A DNA stretch of 64,000 nucleotides from Gadus chalcogrammus (taxonomy: Eukaryota > Chordata > Actinopteri > Gadiformes > Gadidae): assembly GCF_026213295.1 (NCBI RefSeq), contig NC_079425.1:9044147-9108146 (forward strand). The letters are read 5' to 3'. The notes below the pieces were generated by a model. That model worked only from the letters and a program-made list of their open reading frames with translations, was not told where the DNA came from and did no database searches. The first letter of the stretch is position 1. Each line of letters opens with the position of its first letter. Below, piece after piece: positions 1 to 17,149 of the stretch. Both the position numbers and the translations under genes were made by a program.

Positions 1-175
1 GACCTGCCAGTTCAAAAGGGAACAGGGAGTGTTTTTATGAGTCTTTGGGACTAATGAGTATTTGGTGTAGATCATGTGCAAAAGGTAATGGAATAATTAA
101 GTGAGCAGGGGTGCAGACATGGACACTTGAATGAGGATTAGTTTCCATCCACTTCGATGTTGTGTCCATCTCCAG

Positions 176-3822
<3,647 letters not shown>

Positions 3823-5075
3823 GGCTCCTACTCTTGGGGTCAGAGACCCAACACTCAGACAGAAATTGTCCAGCAGGATTAATATCATGGCAGCATCACT
3901 GTCTGGATGAGTAGGAAAACAAGTCATTAAAGATGATTTGTATTTTCAAACGTAATAACCAGTATAATTAATAACTTTCAGCCTTTAATGGACTTTTCTC
4001 TTAGGCCAAGAATAAAGATGCATATATTTTTATAGAAACATCTGCGAATGCAGATTGTTATGTTGAAACAAGATTTATTGAACAGCTGGTGCTGTGAATC
4101 TCTATATTTGATTTAAATACAATGGGAGTAACAATATTATGTTTACATTGGAATTATTAAATATCCTTACATTTATAAATTGGTTTTAATACATAGGAAT
4201 GTAAACTGATCACACTGTATTTAATCATTTTGTACAGAATGTATTTTATATTGTGTTTGAAGAATTGAATACTATATATTAACAGTTTCTTTGTTATCAA
4301 TGTAGATTTCCTCTGACTTAAGCCCCATTTAGTTCCTTTTGGATTCTAAATGTTAAACTAAATGCATTTCTAAATGTTATTTATAATTTATATATTTTCC
4401 TTATTTTGTGCAAGGATGTATTGTAGTGTGATAGTACCTGTTTTAAGGAAAAATAATAATTTGGGGAAATTAAATTATGGCCCCTCCTAAAGACAAATGA
4501 ATGTTTTTACAGTCCAAACCTCTATTGCGTTGATGCATGTAATGGGCAATTGCTTAAAGCATGTCAAAATACAGCTCAGCATGTATTGTGCAACTGCTCA
4601 AAGATATTGCTATTTGGGATTGTTGAGCAACCACCATTATAGTAGAGACATCTTTGTAATTCTTTGAGTTTAGCATATTGATCTTTTCTTAACCTTAATA
4701 TGAGGATTATGATCATTACATCTTTAAATCTGACAAATCTTGCCTGACTTTTCCTCTTAACTTCAAGGAAGATTTAATTTAAAACTTGGATATTAAGCAC
4801 ACCATATTGCCCCGCCTCTAAACAAAGATAATTTTCTGTTTTTATTCCTTTGACATCATTTTAGCTATCTCGGGGTCAAGTGCTATGGTAGCATTGCATT
4901 CACTCTTGTACATTAATGGACATCGTTTGTAAATACTTTTTTTTTGTTTTGAGAAGTCCTTTGTATAATAATATAATGAGTGACTGTGTTATTATATTGT
5001 TTTGATAAAGGCATTAGATAGGTTCCCTTTTTTCACAGAATTGAAAAATAAAATATTAGTTACACAACCTAACAT
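3823..5075 (+). other. crispld2: crispld2 3' UTR and polyadenylation region
   Basis: AT-rich non-coding sequence directly after the crispld2 stop codon, with many TGTA and ATTTA-like stretches typical of vertebrate 3' UTRs. An AATAAA hexamer at 5047-5052 is the best polyadenylation signal; an earlier AATAAA near 4010 could serve a short isoform. The exact cleavage site is inferred, not seen. Confidence 0.55.
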
Positions 5076-8000
5076 TTGTCTATATCCTCATTATATTAAC
5101 ATAGAACCATAGACGATTGATTGTCATGCAGAAGAGCTGTTCTGTCATAGGATTTGGCACATTGCTATGGCACTTAAACCTACAACAATTCTACAATTCC
5201 AACATCTCCCTCCTAAAGTGAATGGCAAGGTGAGCCTCATGATTGGTGTTCGGCCAAATCCTCATTAGGGGAACAGGGCACACCTGAGCTACACTGCCCA
5301 GTTGCTATTTGGTCGAGGCAGTGCAGTTCTTAAAGAAGCAACACAGTCAGTTTTCTCCTCAGAGAAACAGTGGTATAAAGTTGTAGCATTTTCTCAGGAT
5401 TCTAGTTCATCGGATTTCCAAAAAGACGTATTTTTTTGCATTACTGAAGCCTTTTTCTAAGCATGATCAGCATTATTATATAGCATACTACTGGGGTCAG
5501 GGTTAACCCTAACCCTATTAAATAATGTATGAGTGAATTCCTTAGTTAACGTGAACACCATTCCCTACGTTAACATGAACACTATTAGTAAACATGAACA
5601 CCATTAGTCAACTATTCTCAACTGATTATCATCACATTAGCGATTAAGGGATGAGGTTATCATTAAAAGAAGTAGCAGTAATAGTAATAGTAGTAGTAAT
5701 AGTTGTTATAGTAGGAGATATTCCCTGCTTTGGAAGCGATAGAAGAGGTGACCTTTATGAAACAAGAAGTCAGGTCACATATGTGTGGTATGTTGAAACT
5801 TTGTACAAGAACATTATAAAGGTTTTGAAGAACCAGGCCACCCAGGATTGGTACATTATCCTTGGAATGGATTCTGAATACTGACCATGGACACTTTCTA
5901 AAGCCACATCAACTTACTCCAACATGATGCAGTGAGTGCAAAGAAATTCCATTAAAACCATAAACCTAGGACCCACAGTGGATATGATATTCGAAAATGG
6001 TTGTTCTAGCGCTGAACAATCTTACATCTCTTAATTTGATTTCAATATCCTGTGCACAGCATGCTACTAACGGTGCTGAAAAGGTTAATATCTACAGTTT
6101 GGGATTACTTTATCCAAAAGAAATGAAGAGGAACTTCCCTCGGAGTGTGAAAGAGCCAAGAGAAAAACAGAGAGATATACAGAAAGGGGATAGAAAAGCT
6201 ATCAGACCAAACGACTTGTCTGCAATAAGTCAAGGGAAGACCTCAAGGTTTATGAAGGAATGATTCTCAGTTTCAGTTAAGCCGTTGTTGGAGCAGTCTT
6301 TGGCCACCTTGCTGATAAACAACTTGCCTGCGTGATTCATATTTTGGGCTCCCATAGTCAACAGGGAGAAAAATGAATTTTAAGATTTACACCTCCCCCC
6401 TAACACACAGTTCAACCCCCAAAAGTTAAAAGATATAAAAATTGCAAACAAATGGAAAACAACTCAAACTCTCCCAATTTGAGTTGTCCCTGATTGACCT
6501 CCCTCAGATGACTGATGTATCTGTTTGTGTCTGCTCCTATCTGGCGCTGTGTTGAACATGTTTCATGTGGTGATTCATACTTGAGCCCAGGAAACTCTCT
6601 ATCCTTGTTTAAGTAAGTGCACGTATCTTACAAAAAAACAAAAAACACCATCAATAACAATTATAACAAAGATCACACAATGTGTGCATTTGGAAGACTG
6701 TTCTTTTCTGTGAACAGTTTTGTAATCTTATCTAATTACCTTATTTAAGATACAGAAGATCCAGACAAGCTATGATATTTTTTTTCCATGGCCAAGGGAA
6801 GACACACTGCACCTGGTGGTTTTAAGAATGTTTTGGATTTAGTGAGCCTAAACTTTGGGATGTGTCTTCTGCTAGGGAGCAAGAGTAAGAACCTGTCATT
6901 TGAAAGAGGTGTGCATGGCCACTGCCAAAAGCAACAGATCAAAACTAAATGATCAATCGTTGTAGCCTAAGTTAAGAGTCAGACTGATAGGCCTGTATAC
7001 TTAGTTAAAAAATGGATGTGTTTCCTCCACATCCTAGATGGTTGCAGTTTGAGAGCCCATGCATGATTATCATAATCAGCCTTCGTTTACTCTTTGTTTC
7101 TCCATGTTGCTATTGTGGCAAATATTTTCACAGACTTATTCGGTTTGAAACAGATAATGGGATCTTATTTTTTGGTTTGGTTTTGACTGAAGGAAATTCA
7201 GAGACATTTATTTTAACTGACATAAGGTAGTCCTGAGACTATTACTTTGTAAATCTTAAGGAAAACATAAAGGCGGTTCAGCACATATGCCTTGGTTGGT
7301 TTGGCAAAGGAACACATTGGAAGTTATCGGAGGCCCATACTTTCTCCTTTTGGTTTTGCACTTTATAGTGTATTATTTTTGAACCCGCCTGCTCAGTTAC
7401 TTACCTATCTTCCTGCCTGCCAACTACCTGCTAAACCTACCTGTCTGCTTGCACAGTCAGTTTGAATAAACATCCCAAGAGCATATTTTTCATTTATGCC
7501 ATTGTAAAATGAGTAAATTGTATATCAAAGTAATATGCCAAGATATCGGTCAATTGGCATTTGCTTGTCTTATTGCCGGATTCAGAATAGTTGTTTGGTT
7601 CAAGATTCATCATTGTGCGTCCAGAAGGGGAGTTACTAATTTAGCATAAGCTTTCCGTTAGCAGCGTCCATTGACTTGCAGGGTTACCATAGCCTAGCTT
7701 TTAGTTACTAATTTACAAGGATTTCCAATGTGCTTCAGAATAGTTGCTTATTCTAAGCAAGCTTATTCTTATTTTGGTGCTTTGGTAAAAAAGCTAACTG
7801 TGATAATAATAAATTATACAAGGCTACCTGTTGATAATATTATTGAACTATTTTTATTGTCGGCCTCTGGCTAGGTATTCTATGCAAAGGTTTATCTTTC
7901 AGCGGCAGCGAATTATCTGTGTGTTTGTCGACAATAAGCGACGATTTTGAAAATATTAGAAATCTTTGGAAAGTAATTTAAAGTGTATTCCCCTCACATG

Positions 8001-8576
8001 AAAATGAGCTAGCAGGTGTAACTCAGCAGGTCAATGGAAGCGGCTAATGGAAAGCCCATACTAACCTGGCGAGCTGCCCGGCATCAGCATCAGATTCGAA
8101 TTTTGCTTTTGTTGACTTTATTGATTTTTAACATAGTAACAAGAAAGAATATGTAAAATATATGAGGAATATCTAGAGGATATGTAGAGTATGTCTGTTT
8201 TTATGTATGTATGTACAGTTGTGCAGGAATGTGTGAAATATGAGCATGGAATCTGCAAATGTTCGCAGAATTAACTATAACAATATGTGCAATGTGCAAG
8301 GAATATAGTCCAGGGAAATGCGCATTATGCGCATTGAGACAGGCGTGGAGACGTTAACGTTAATACAACATGTAGTCATCACATCATATTTATTTCCACT
8401 TGGTTCGAAGCTGTGGAAATGATCTTGTATATTACAGAAACATGAGCATCTGCACAAACACAGAGAGTAGTGTCAGGACAAATAAACCAATAAAAACACA
8501 TGGGACTGATGCATACCTAGATGTCATACCTAGATGTAAAGTTTTCTTCTTTCTGACTTACTTTGGCAACTTTGGC
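5076..8576. other. Intergenic DNA, no gene recognised
   Basis: AT-rich sequence with only short open frames. Two neighbouring frames (5651-5884, 5997-6263) start in a degenerate GTA/ATA trinucleotide run and show no domain or splice support. No RNA gene or terminal repeats were recognised. Confidence 0.5.
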
Positions 8577-8617
<41 letters not shown>

Positions 8618-8694
8618 TGTGTGTGTGAGTGTGTGCATGTGTGTGTGAGTGTGTGCATGTGTGTGTGTGTGTGTGGTTGTGTGTGGGTGTTGTA
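8577..8694. repeat. Compound (TG)n microsatellite
   Basis: A TG array of about 118 bp broken by GAGTG and CATG variants. It explains the overlapping Val/Cys and His/Thr open frames on both strands here. Confidence 0.95.
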
Positions 8695-9686
8695 TTCCAT
8701 GTCAAACAGAGCCATCTGTGACCAAAACCGGCGGTGTGTATGGAGGGATAAAGTGAAGGATTTATGTAAGGTTAGAAAGTATAGATGAAATTGCAAATGC
8801 CTCTAATTTGCATGACCTTGAGGACGCCACGTTCATAATGAGAGGCAAGATGTTGTGCTCTTATGCTGTAGACGCTAGAACGGAGGCACATGAATTTGCG
8901 GTGGTGTTTATGTGTTGGTTATTTCAGTTGATGTTAGGGGGTTATGCAACAAGTCCCCATTGTGTCAAAAACAACTGTTGCAGTAAATCATGAGGTGTGG
9001 TAAACGTACAATAACTATTGGTACATCTTTGTATCACGGACACAATGTCGTTATTTACACATGTATCCCGGAAAACATGAATAGGAGATTTTGTTATGCC
9101 TAAGTTGGCAATACACTGATTGTTGTAACACAAGTGATTGATGCCTTTAAGCCAGGGTTAGGGGACAGCATCCACGATCTGCTGAATCTTACATTCTCAC
9201 ATGAATTGATGTATCCCAATAGTATCCCAATTATTGTTGGCTGGTCTATTCCTCTTTGTTTATTTCCTCAGTTACAACATGACACCACATATTTGGCCTT
9301 GTTCCCCAAGGGAAGGTTTGAACGTGGGCCCCCTAGATTAAAGAACCCCCCAAACAAGAAACAAAGCCCCTCAGAGTGCTGGATCTCGGTTGACGGCGCT
9401 TGCTTACTTAATCGATCATGACAAGAAGAGCTAAACAATAGTCTGGCTTGCAAGACATATACTCCCCTTGACTCTGTACGACTGTGTTGAATCTTTACTC
9501 ATCATAGAACATAGTAATGGCGACATGAGTGTCCCTTACTGTTTTGTTGCGACACACTCCCATTTTTCGGAAAGCAGGATAATAATTCTGATCTTCAAAC
9601 CCTAAAGCATGTGCAACACACAATTAGTAACTTTATTTTCTTCAGCACCCTATATGTATATATCTATATCTATACATCTATATTGA

Positions 9687-9724
<38 letters not shown>

Positions 9725-10167
9725 TTATATATATAATGTATATCGATAGATATATAGATGAATGAATGATCATATTTTAATCATTTAATTGGAAATCGTA
9801 ACGAAAACACACATTTTCTCAGTGTATGACAGAGTGCCAATCAGTGACTCATTCTTTCCGTTCATATGAAGAAGAGCATTCTATGGAACATTTGGCTAAT
9901 GAAGCTTCCATGCATAACGGTTACGTAAATCAAGGGAAGTGTGGCCCCTTACACATAAAGACCCACAAGAAACCTAATTACAACGGACAAAGGAATGGAT
10001 GCATCAGTGAACTGCTATGTCTCTCCAAACATCACAGAGAGACGTCTTTTCATATGAAATGCTCAATCATGTCAAATACATTTTTTATTGTAATTATTTT
10101 ATCTTTGATGTATACATTATCTTCTCTCTTAGTAAATGTTTTGCAACTATTCAAAGTTGCACAACAT
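8695..10167. other. Intergenic DNA with a (TA)n stretch
   Basis: No gene recognised. It includes a TATA/TATC-rich block at about 9655-9760 whose core (9691-9722) is nearly pure (AT)n. The open frame 9134-9421 has no recognisable domain. Confidence 0.6.
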
Positions 10168-10252
10168 TGCTGGAAGGAGAAGAGGAGAGGCAAGAGAAAG
10201 AGAGGAGAGAGAGAGCAACAGAAAGAGAGAGAGAGCGACAGAGAGCGAGAGC

Positions 10253-10315
<63 letters not shown>

Positions 10316-10427
10316 GGGAGAGAGAGGGAGAAGGGAGAGAGAGAGTGTTGGGGAGAGAGAGGGAGAGAGAGGAGAGAGGAGAGGAGCGAGAGAGGAGAGG
10401 AGAGAAAGAGAGGAGGAGAGAGGAGAG

Positions 10428-10474
<47 letters not shown>

Positions 10475-10521
10475 AGAAAGAGAGAGAAAAGAGAGAGGAG
10501 AGAGGAGAGAGAGGAGAGAGT
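10168..10521. repeat. Purine-only (GA)n/(GGAGA)n tract, about 350 bp
   Basis: The + strand is almost purely A and G: GA and GAGA units mixed with GGAGA, with a few T or C interruptions (for example GTGTTGG near 10345). Arg/Glu-rich frames on one strand and Leu/Ser-rich frames on the other are by-products. Long homopurine tracts of this kind can form triplex (H-DNA) structures. Confidence 0.96.
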
Positions 10522-11007
10522 ATTAGTAAACAAAGCTTTTCAGCGAATGTTTTTGTGTGTTCAACAGCTACACGAGCTGAGAGGGCTTAGCGTTATTTGA
10601 GTGAGTAAAGTAGAGAAGTGTGTTTGCCTGGAGTTGGGTAGAGGAGACACCAGTTTGTTGAAGTTGTCCTTCTCTCTCTAAGAGGATCTAAGCACTTCGA
10701 TGAAGCAGACCCTGTCCTTCTATGGGCTCTTGGTTGCTTAGTGAGTCTGAAGTACTGACATGATAGATCAAAACAAAAAGAAAAGCATGATTACTTTTTA
10801 TCGGGACGTATCATTCAAAATGTCAGTTAAAGTGTGAGTGAACAAAGTTGATACAAATGAAATTCAAACATTTCGTGCCATTCTGGCCCAGTTTGAATCC
10901 TTTCATAACATACAATCTGAATAATTTGACTTAAAGTGCAGTTTAACTAAATGCATTAGTAGAATATTAAGATTGTATTGTTTGACTTTGATTGAGTTCA
11001 AATAGAA

Positions 11008-11020
11008 GTGTGTGTGTGTG

Positions 11021-11066
<46 letters not shown>

Positions 11067-11141
11067 GTGTGTGTGTGTGTTGTGAGTGTGTGTGTTGTGA
11101 GTGTGTGTGTTGTGAGTGTGTGTGTGTGTGTGTGTGTGTGC
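11008..11141. repeat. (TG)n microsatellite with a higher-order TGTTGTGAG unit
   Basis: TG array in which a longer unit, (TG)n followed by TTGTGAG, recurs three to four times between 11063 and 11120. This shows a dinucleotide array evolving a longer period. Confidence 0.93.
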
Positions 11142-13319
11142 CACATTTATATTTCCAATGACCTTTATAGGAGGTGAGCAAAATCTGGTGGTCTATCTCG
11201 CCTTCATCAAGCTCAGAGGACCTGTCATGCAGGATAATATGAAATAGATTGCAAAGGATTAGCAATAAAATCTCCCCTCAGGCAGTCCATGCGTCCGTCA
11301 GGCTCTTTCCAAGAGATGAAGACAAACACCTTTGTAATGAATAGTTGCAGAAACTTTTGTTCCAATAGGTATGGAACCTATCCCATACTTGTTTGACCTT
11401 TAGTTTTTTGGAAAAAAACATCTTTGCAAACCGTTACTATGAATTTGAAGTCTACGTAACCAGCATTAATTATGTGGCTCTCAGAAAGGGTAGATCACCA
11501 ATGAGATACAGTACATGGATCAGGCTTGTAGAAGAGGCTATAAATGTTCAGGGACATTGGTGAAGAGGAAACTGTATTCATATGTCAAAGCGAGGAATTC
11601 TTTCTAAAGCTTTTGGAATAGAACTAGAACAGAACTAGAATAGATAGCTGGTCATTATGGGGTGGGATGGGAAAAGGTGGGTTCATGGGGGACCTTTAGA
11701 GTGACCCTAAACAGTAGGGTCTCTCTGAAGGTGACCTTACATACCTAGTTTGCGTACTTACGTTGACGCTAAAACAGCTAAATCCAGTCCAGAGGTAGAG
11801 GGGTTGTAAAGAGGAGGGTCCAGCCATGAGACGACCATAGCACAGAATTGAGCGCAATATCAGTGTAAGGGATGAAGATTTACATGACACGGGTAAATTC
11901 CCAAATTGAATGGATTTATCAATCCAATAATAATAATACCTTAGGGACAACCTATGAAATGTAGAAAAAACATTCATTAGAACCTCAATATTTTGATGTC
12001 AATGACAGGGGAGCTCCTCACAACAGCCTCAAACTAAGACAAAGTCAAAAGAAACGACCATTACTCCCCAAGTGTTGTATTCCCCAACATTGATATTAGT
12101 ATTAATATTAAAGCAGTTGTAGGTACGATTCAAGAGTCTTAAAAGACAGCAAAAGTAAGCCACGATTGGTGTGAAACCTCAACAGCCCAAAAAGATTCAC
12201 AGAGGACTCCATGGTTCTTCCCTTTGTGCTTCTCTCATTTACTTTATTTTTTGGATTCACAGGTGCAGTCTACGCACCTTCTGCGTCATTTTTAGGTTTC
12301 ACAGGTGCATTCACGCACCTGTGATTGAAAGGCAAGATGGATACCATGAACCAGATCAGCAAAAATATGCCCTGATGGGTTCAGATGTGCGCCCAGAGCA
12401 ACAACTCATGTCAATAGTTTCATACAAAGGGCAGGCAAAGACAACTGGAAAAATATTCCCAGACAGGCTTTCAGATAGCTGATGGATTGCTATCGTTTTT
12501 CTAACAAATTTATTCACAATTGATAATTACTTAAAATACCTACAGCACCTTTACATGCCGCTTACCCACTCGGGCCAATAGTGGAGCTTTTGCAGTGTTC
12601 CCATGCAGTAGTCCCATTGCTACCCTGCTGTTGTAGCACACTGAGCTAATGCCAAACAAATGTCAGTGTCTGGGCACTCAAAACCCTGTCCTTGTGGCAT
12701 TCAATCCACGGACTATGATAAATTTGAACCCTGTACTATGACTCCCCTAAACCACAACACTACCCCTCAGAGTCAGCAAGGGTTGATAAAAGTCTACTCT
12801 ACTGTGAGAGTAGACTTTTCAAGTGGGTCTAGAATCGTTCCTCTTTCCAATGTATTCCAGGCAAACACGCATTGTATACATTATAAATAGCTTATTGAAA
12901 GCTCATGATGAAGGTCAGAAAATGATAACCCACTGTTTGTCATTCATTGGAATGTTTTTTCTAGCTGTATCTGGTTTTATTTGACATGTACTTGCTTTCT
13001 GTTGAGAGGGCATTGTCAAAGGGTAGAATATCGAGGGTCTTAGGTTCAGCACAAAAATGCAGCAGTAAAGCAAAAATTACTTTGATCAATTTTAATCCCC
13101 CCCTTCGGAACGGACACGCCTCCGTTATATGCTCGTCAGATCACCCGAGATTGGTACATACCAATTCATGAAATATCGCCGGGGGTGTTTACATATCAAT
13201 CAACTAAATATGCATCAAACTGGTCAAACAAACGTACCTATAATAATTAAACTACATCGGACCTTAGTTATTATTCTTGCGTGGACACACGCCACTACTT
13301 ACAAAGTACATGTTAAAAT

Positions 13320-13620
13320 AAAGATAATTGATTTCGCGGAGACGCAACGGCGTCACTCGCGCACGCCCCCGCACCATATAGCTGTCCCCAGCCGGGCGCG
13401 CGCTTCCTAGAAGCCGCATGGAACGCACAGCTGACAACGGCGGTGAGCAGTTGTCTTTTTTTTTTACCACTCAATAAGCGAACCCGCCCAACAATCGCCT
13501 AATTCATCAAGCCCCAAACATTATGCAGAAACTTGATTACTCTTGCATGCAAGATAAATGCCCCGGTGCGGCCTCAATACGGATGCGTGAGGACGCGCCA
13601 ATAGCCGCGTCATCACAGGC
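13320..13620. promoter_or_regulatory. CpG-rich patch, possible orphan CpG island or repeat fragment
   Basis: Two dense clusters of CG dinucleotides (about 13336-13445 and 13560-13615) inside otherwise AT-rich DNA, including runs such as GGGCGCGCGC. No gene was recognised nearby. A short ATG-led frame at 13418 (MERTADNGG) is not supported by further evidence. It could equally be the GC-rich interior of an old transposon. Confidence 0.3.
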
Positions 13621-14284
13621 ATCAAGTAAGTCATGATGGTTTGTAAAATATAAAGCACACTGTATTTTATACTACCAATTATGACGGTAGAAGGATGACT
13701 TTATTTGTCGTATGAGTAGAAGGTTACCCGTCAAATAAGACGTATGTAGACAACCAAAGTTTGAGGGTTCACTATGAAGAAACCATAAATTATGTTCCTA
13801 CAGTGGTGGTTGGACATTGACGTACGTGCTAGCCAACCATCTCACCAATGCTGGTGTTGCTGTGAGTAATACACAGTGGGAGGACATGGGACTGCTGACA
13901 TTAATATTGAGGCTTCCCAGCAGACCTTCTTGCTCATGCCAACAGTAGATGAACCAGGAGCCGTAGTTTTAACGTAGAACATAGTCTAGTTATAACACAA
14001 GTTTTCTCAGATTTTGCCCAACCGTCATGGAATAACCTCCAGAACACACTGCAGTTAAATTGTTTGTGTTTTGTCTAGTTCAAAGCTCTTGTAAAAAAGG
14101 TTTAACTGGATTTAGTAGTTTGTATCTGTTTGCTTTTGTTGTTCTGTGTTTTCCTTAATGGTTCCCCCTTGTCCGTTTTGACATAGCCTACTTTATTGGG
14201 GGAGGGCTAGTTAGGACACTACTGTATATCTGTGGTGCAACTGAATTTAGTAACTGCTCGTTTGAAATCTTTACATTTCTAACT

Positions 14285-14395
14285 TTCTCTTTCTTCAGAC
14301 AAATGCTTACTGAAAGTAGCTTTGGATAAAAGTGTCTGCTAATTTCCCTAAATATAGGCCTATATGTAATGTAAATTTAAATTAATAGTGTCCAC
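14285..14395 (+). repeat. 3' tail of a fish SINE/LINE-like retroposon
   Basis: The string TTTGGATAAAAGTGTCTGCT followed by an ATGTAATGTAAAT-type simple tail resembles the conserved 3' end shared by many fish retroposons. The 5' limit was not determined. The assignment rests on recalled similarity to this tail, not on a search. Confidence 0.4.
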
Positions 14396-17149
14396 TTAGG
14401 AATTAGAAAGGACTTTACATTACTTTGCGGACGTAAATAACACACTTACACATAGCTTTTACAACCAAAATGCAAATTCTGTCCGTATCCAACAGCAGAT
14501 TCTGTCTGTCTGACTGATTAGCCATAGTTACTGTGGCTGTTGCTACTGTTACGGTTAGAGTGCTTCAGAATTCTCTCATCAAATGTTGTTGGGTTTTAGA
14601 GTGAAGGATCTTCAAAAAGACAAAAGAAAAGCCGAAAAATGGAACGTCTAATCCCTCTATTCAAAACTTGACAAGTGTGATATTTGAATTATTGAGATTC
14701 AGCTAGTGGACATGTAGCTAGTTATGAGTGTACTTCAAAGAGGATTGTGGGCCAACAAGAAAAGCTGGGGGTGCTGCACTAGGTAATGCTGACACCACTC
14801 CATAGTTTACAACCATTATATTTTTGAAGGATTTGCAGGTCCATAGAGTTTTCATCTATCACTTTGTGTTTGCTGTGCCTTTCTGTGTTAGTTAGAAGTG
14901 TCCCAAAAAGCACTATAATTCACACTCTGAAAGATTTACTTTAATATGAATAATTTTTTAATAAATTAACTTTCATGTTGACATGGACAAATAAACTTAA
15001 TAACAGAACACATTTAAAGTAATGGGTAAACAACCAATGGGTAAGTTACACCACAAGTAATCTCACATGTTCTGCTTTGATAAATAGTTACATCTCTCTT
15101 AATGCAACATCTTCTTTCCTCGAAAGTCATACTTTTTCCACATCTGTAATGGTCTTCTTTCTTCCTTTTCCATAACCCTCTCGAAATAATGACTTTACTT
15201 GAAAAAGAAAAAAGAAATCATATCCATCATAGCAGTTTTTGGTCCCCCTGTTGACTTTTTCCTGGCTGAAATTGGTCCGAATTTGTGTGATCTATCATTC
15301 ACTTTTTAAAATTAATGTGTCTTTCCATGATCCTCTCCTGATAAAATATTCGGGAATGTTAGTTAACCTGTTACATTCCTCTTAGGGCCAAAATAATAGA
15401 CAACATATGTGCATTCAGAGGCTTCCATGCATACCATACCCCTTAACTGGGCCAAGTCAATAGTTATGTTCCATTTATCTCTAAAGCAACATCAAACTTT
15501 TGAGGTGTTCTAGTTTTGTAAAGAGAGAAAAGGTCCCCTCCCTGTTTGTTCCCTTCCTTCCTACAGTTCCCTGCCATTGAGTGAGAAGTGTTGTATTCCC
15601 CGAACTGATATAGACTAAGATTGGGCAGAATTGAGCAGAGTCAGTCAACTGGAGCAGATACTTCATAGAGCATTTCACTCACACACTAACAGTTGACGAA
15701 AAAAATCAAACCAAACAATATCACTTAATAATATGCAACCTAAGATGATATCTAAAATAATACATGAAAGTCAAGAGAAGTGTTTTATTGTCATTTGTGC
15801 AGAAAGCTTTGTTCTTTACATTGAAATTCCTTTCGCATTTCAGCAGGCAAATACGTTGGATGCATAATACATTGAAAATAATTGGCAAGAAGTACAACAT
15901 AATAAAATACACATTATAAATAGATTATATAAATCTAATTTTAGGATATTGTTAAAATGGACATCGAAAGGTCCAATATTTGAATGTAACATTCCAGGCA
16001 GCGAGTGCTTGAACCACAATGTATTAAATTAGCTTCAGTAGGAGTTTTTCTGGTGTGTCTGGTCCAGTCATAAGTTACCATCCTGCTTGGCACTTGAACG
16101 TGTTGAGAGAAGGTGGGTAGGTGCTGTGGGCACGCCGTCTACTGTGCCTACATAGGAACATTTTGTCAGTTGTAGGCCTAAAATGTGACTAGTGAGATGT
16201 TGACGAACACATCTTCCAAGACAGTTTAGAGTTATTATGTTTCGGCATGATAACTCTAAACTTTCTGAAACTCTGAAAACGAACCCTTTAAATTAAGCAA
16301 CTGCATAGCTGTTTGCCATTGATATGTTGCACAATCTATGTGCATCCTATGGTGTCCTGCTAACTATATAAAACTTCAAACAAACTAAGAAGCTGAATAC
16401 TATGCCTGTTTTATCCTAAATAAATATCTATATGAAAATATTATAACTCTTATATGAAGTAATGACAAAAAGGCCATCTAGTGTAAACCATACCGCATAT
16501 GCTGTCCAGCTGTTTTCAAGAGAGAACAGATGATTTTGGGTTGCAACCATCATATCATATCAGCACCAAAACAATATGCCAATAAGTCTCACTCAAACTA
16601 GCAGATTGCCTCTTTAACCCTGTTATATATCAAAATATGTCACATGAAAATATAAAAGCCTCTGCATGTTTTGTGCAAAACGGGAATGGAATGGAATGGA
16701 AAAACCCTATGCTGTGTGTGGACCTATTGGTTAGCGGTGTATATGTAGACTGAGACGCGGAGGAGTGTTTGTCCCACTAGAGCGTGTCTATGTAATCAGG
16801 TGGTTGGAGTGCTCCCTTTCTATAAATGCCAACAAAAACGTCTCTAGTGCAAGTCATTTGACTCTAACCTTAGCTCCCAATGTAACATGTATTGACCTTG
16901 GATCTAGGCCCATAACAAAGAGGGAGACCGCACATGAAGAATGGGTTAAATTAGAGGAATTGAAATAATCAAAATTCTAAGGCTCCAATTAGTGTGTGTA
17001 AGTTGGTATCTTCGGTATGTGAGTAGTATAGATGTGGGTTTAAAATGGCGTGGATGGAGTGTTATAAGATGGTTCCAGAAAGAAACAAACCCAAAATGGT
17101 ACTGGAACCAACCATATAGAGCCAGCCCTGCAGCAAGAGAGAGAGAGTG

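Larger units (their letters stand above)
11142..17149. other. Intergenic DNA, mostly unrecognised
   Basis: No coding region could be supported. It holds a CpG-rich patch at 13320-13620 and a SINE/LINE-type tail near 14285-14395, listed separately. Remaining open frames are under 105 codons and lack any recognisable motif. Confidence 0.5.

Noticed and set aside
5505..5519. Telomere-like TTAACCCTAACCCT
   Set aside because: Only about two units; far too short for an interstitial telomere block.
5651..6263. Two consecutive frames upstream in intergenic DNA
   Set aside because: The first is largely a GTA/ATA simple repeat; neither shows a family motif.
13418..13470. ATG-led start of a gene in the CpG-rich patch
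   Set aside because: The frame closes within a T-run and no splice donor or downstream exon was seen.
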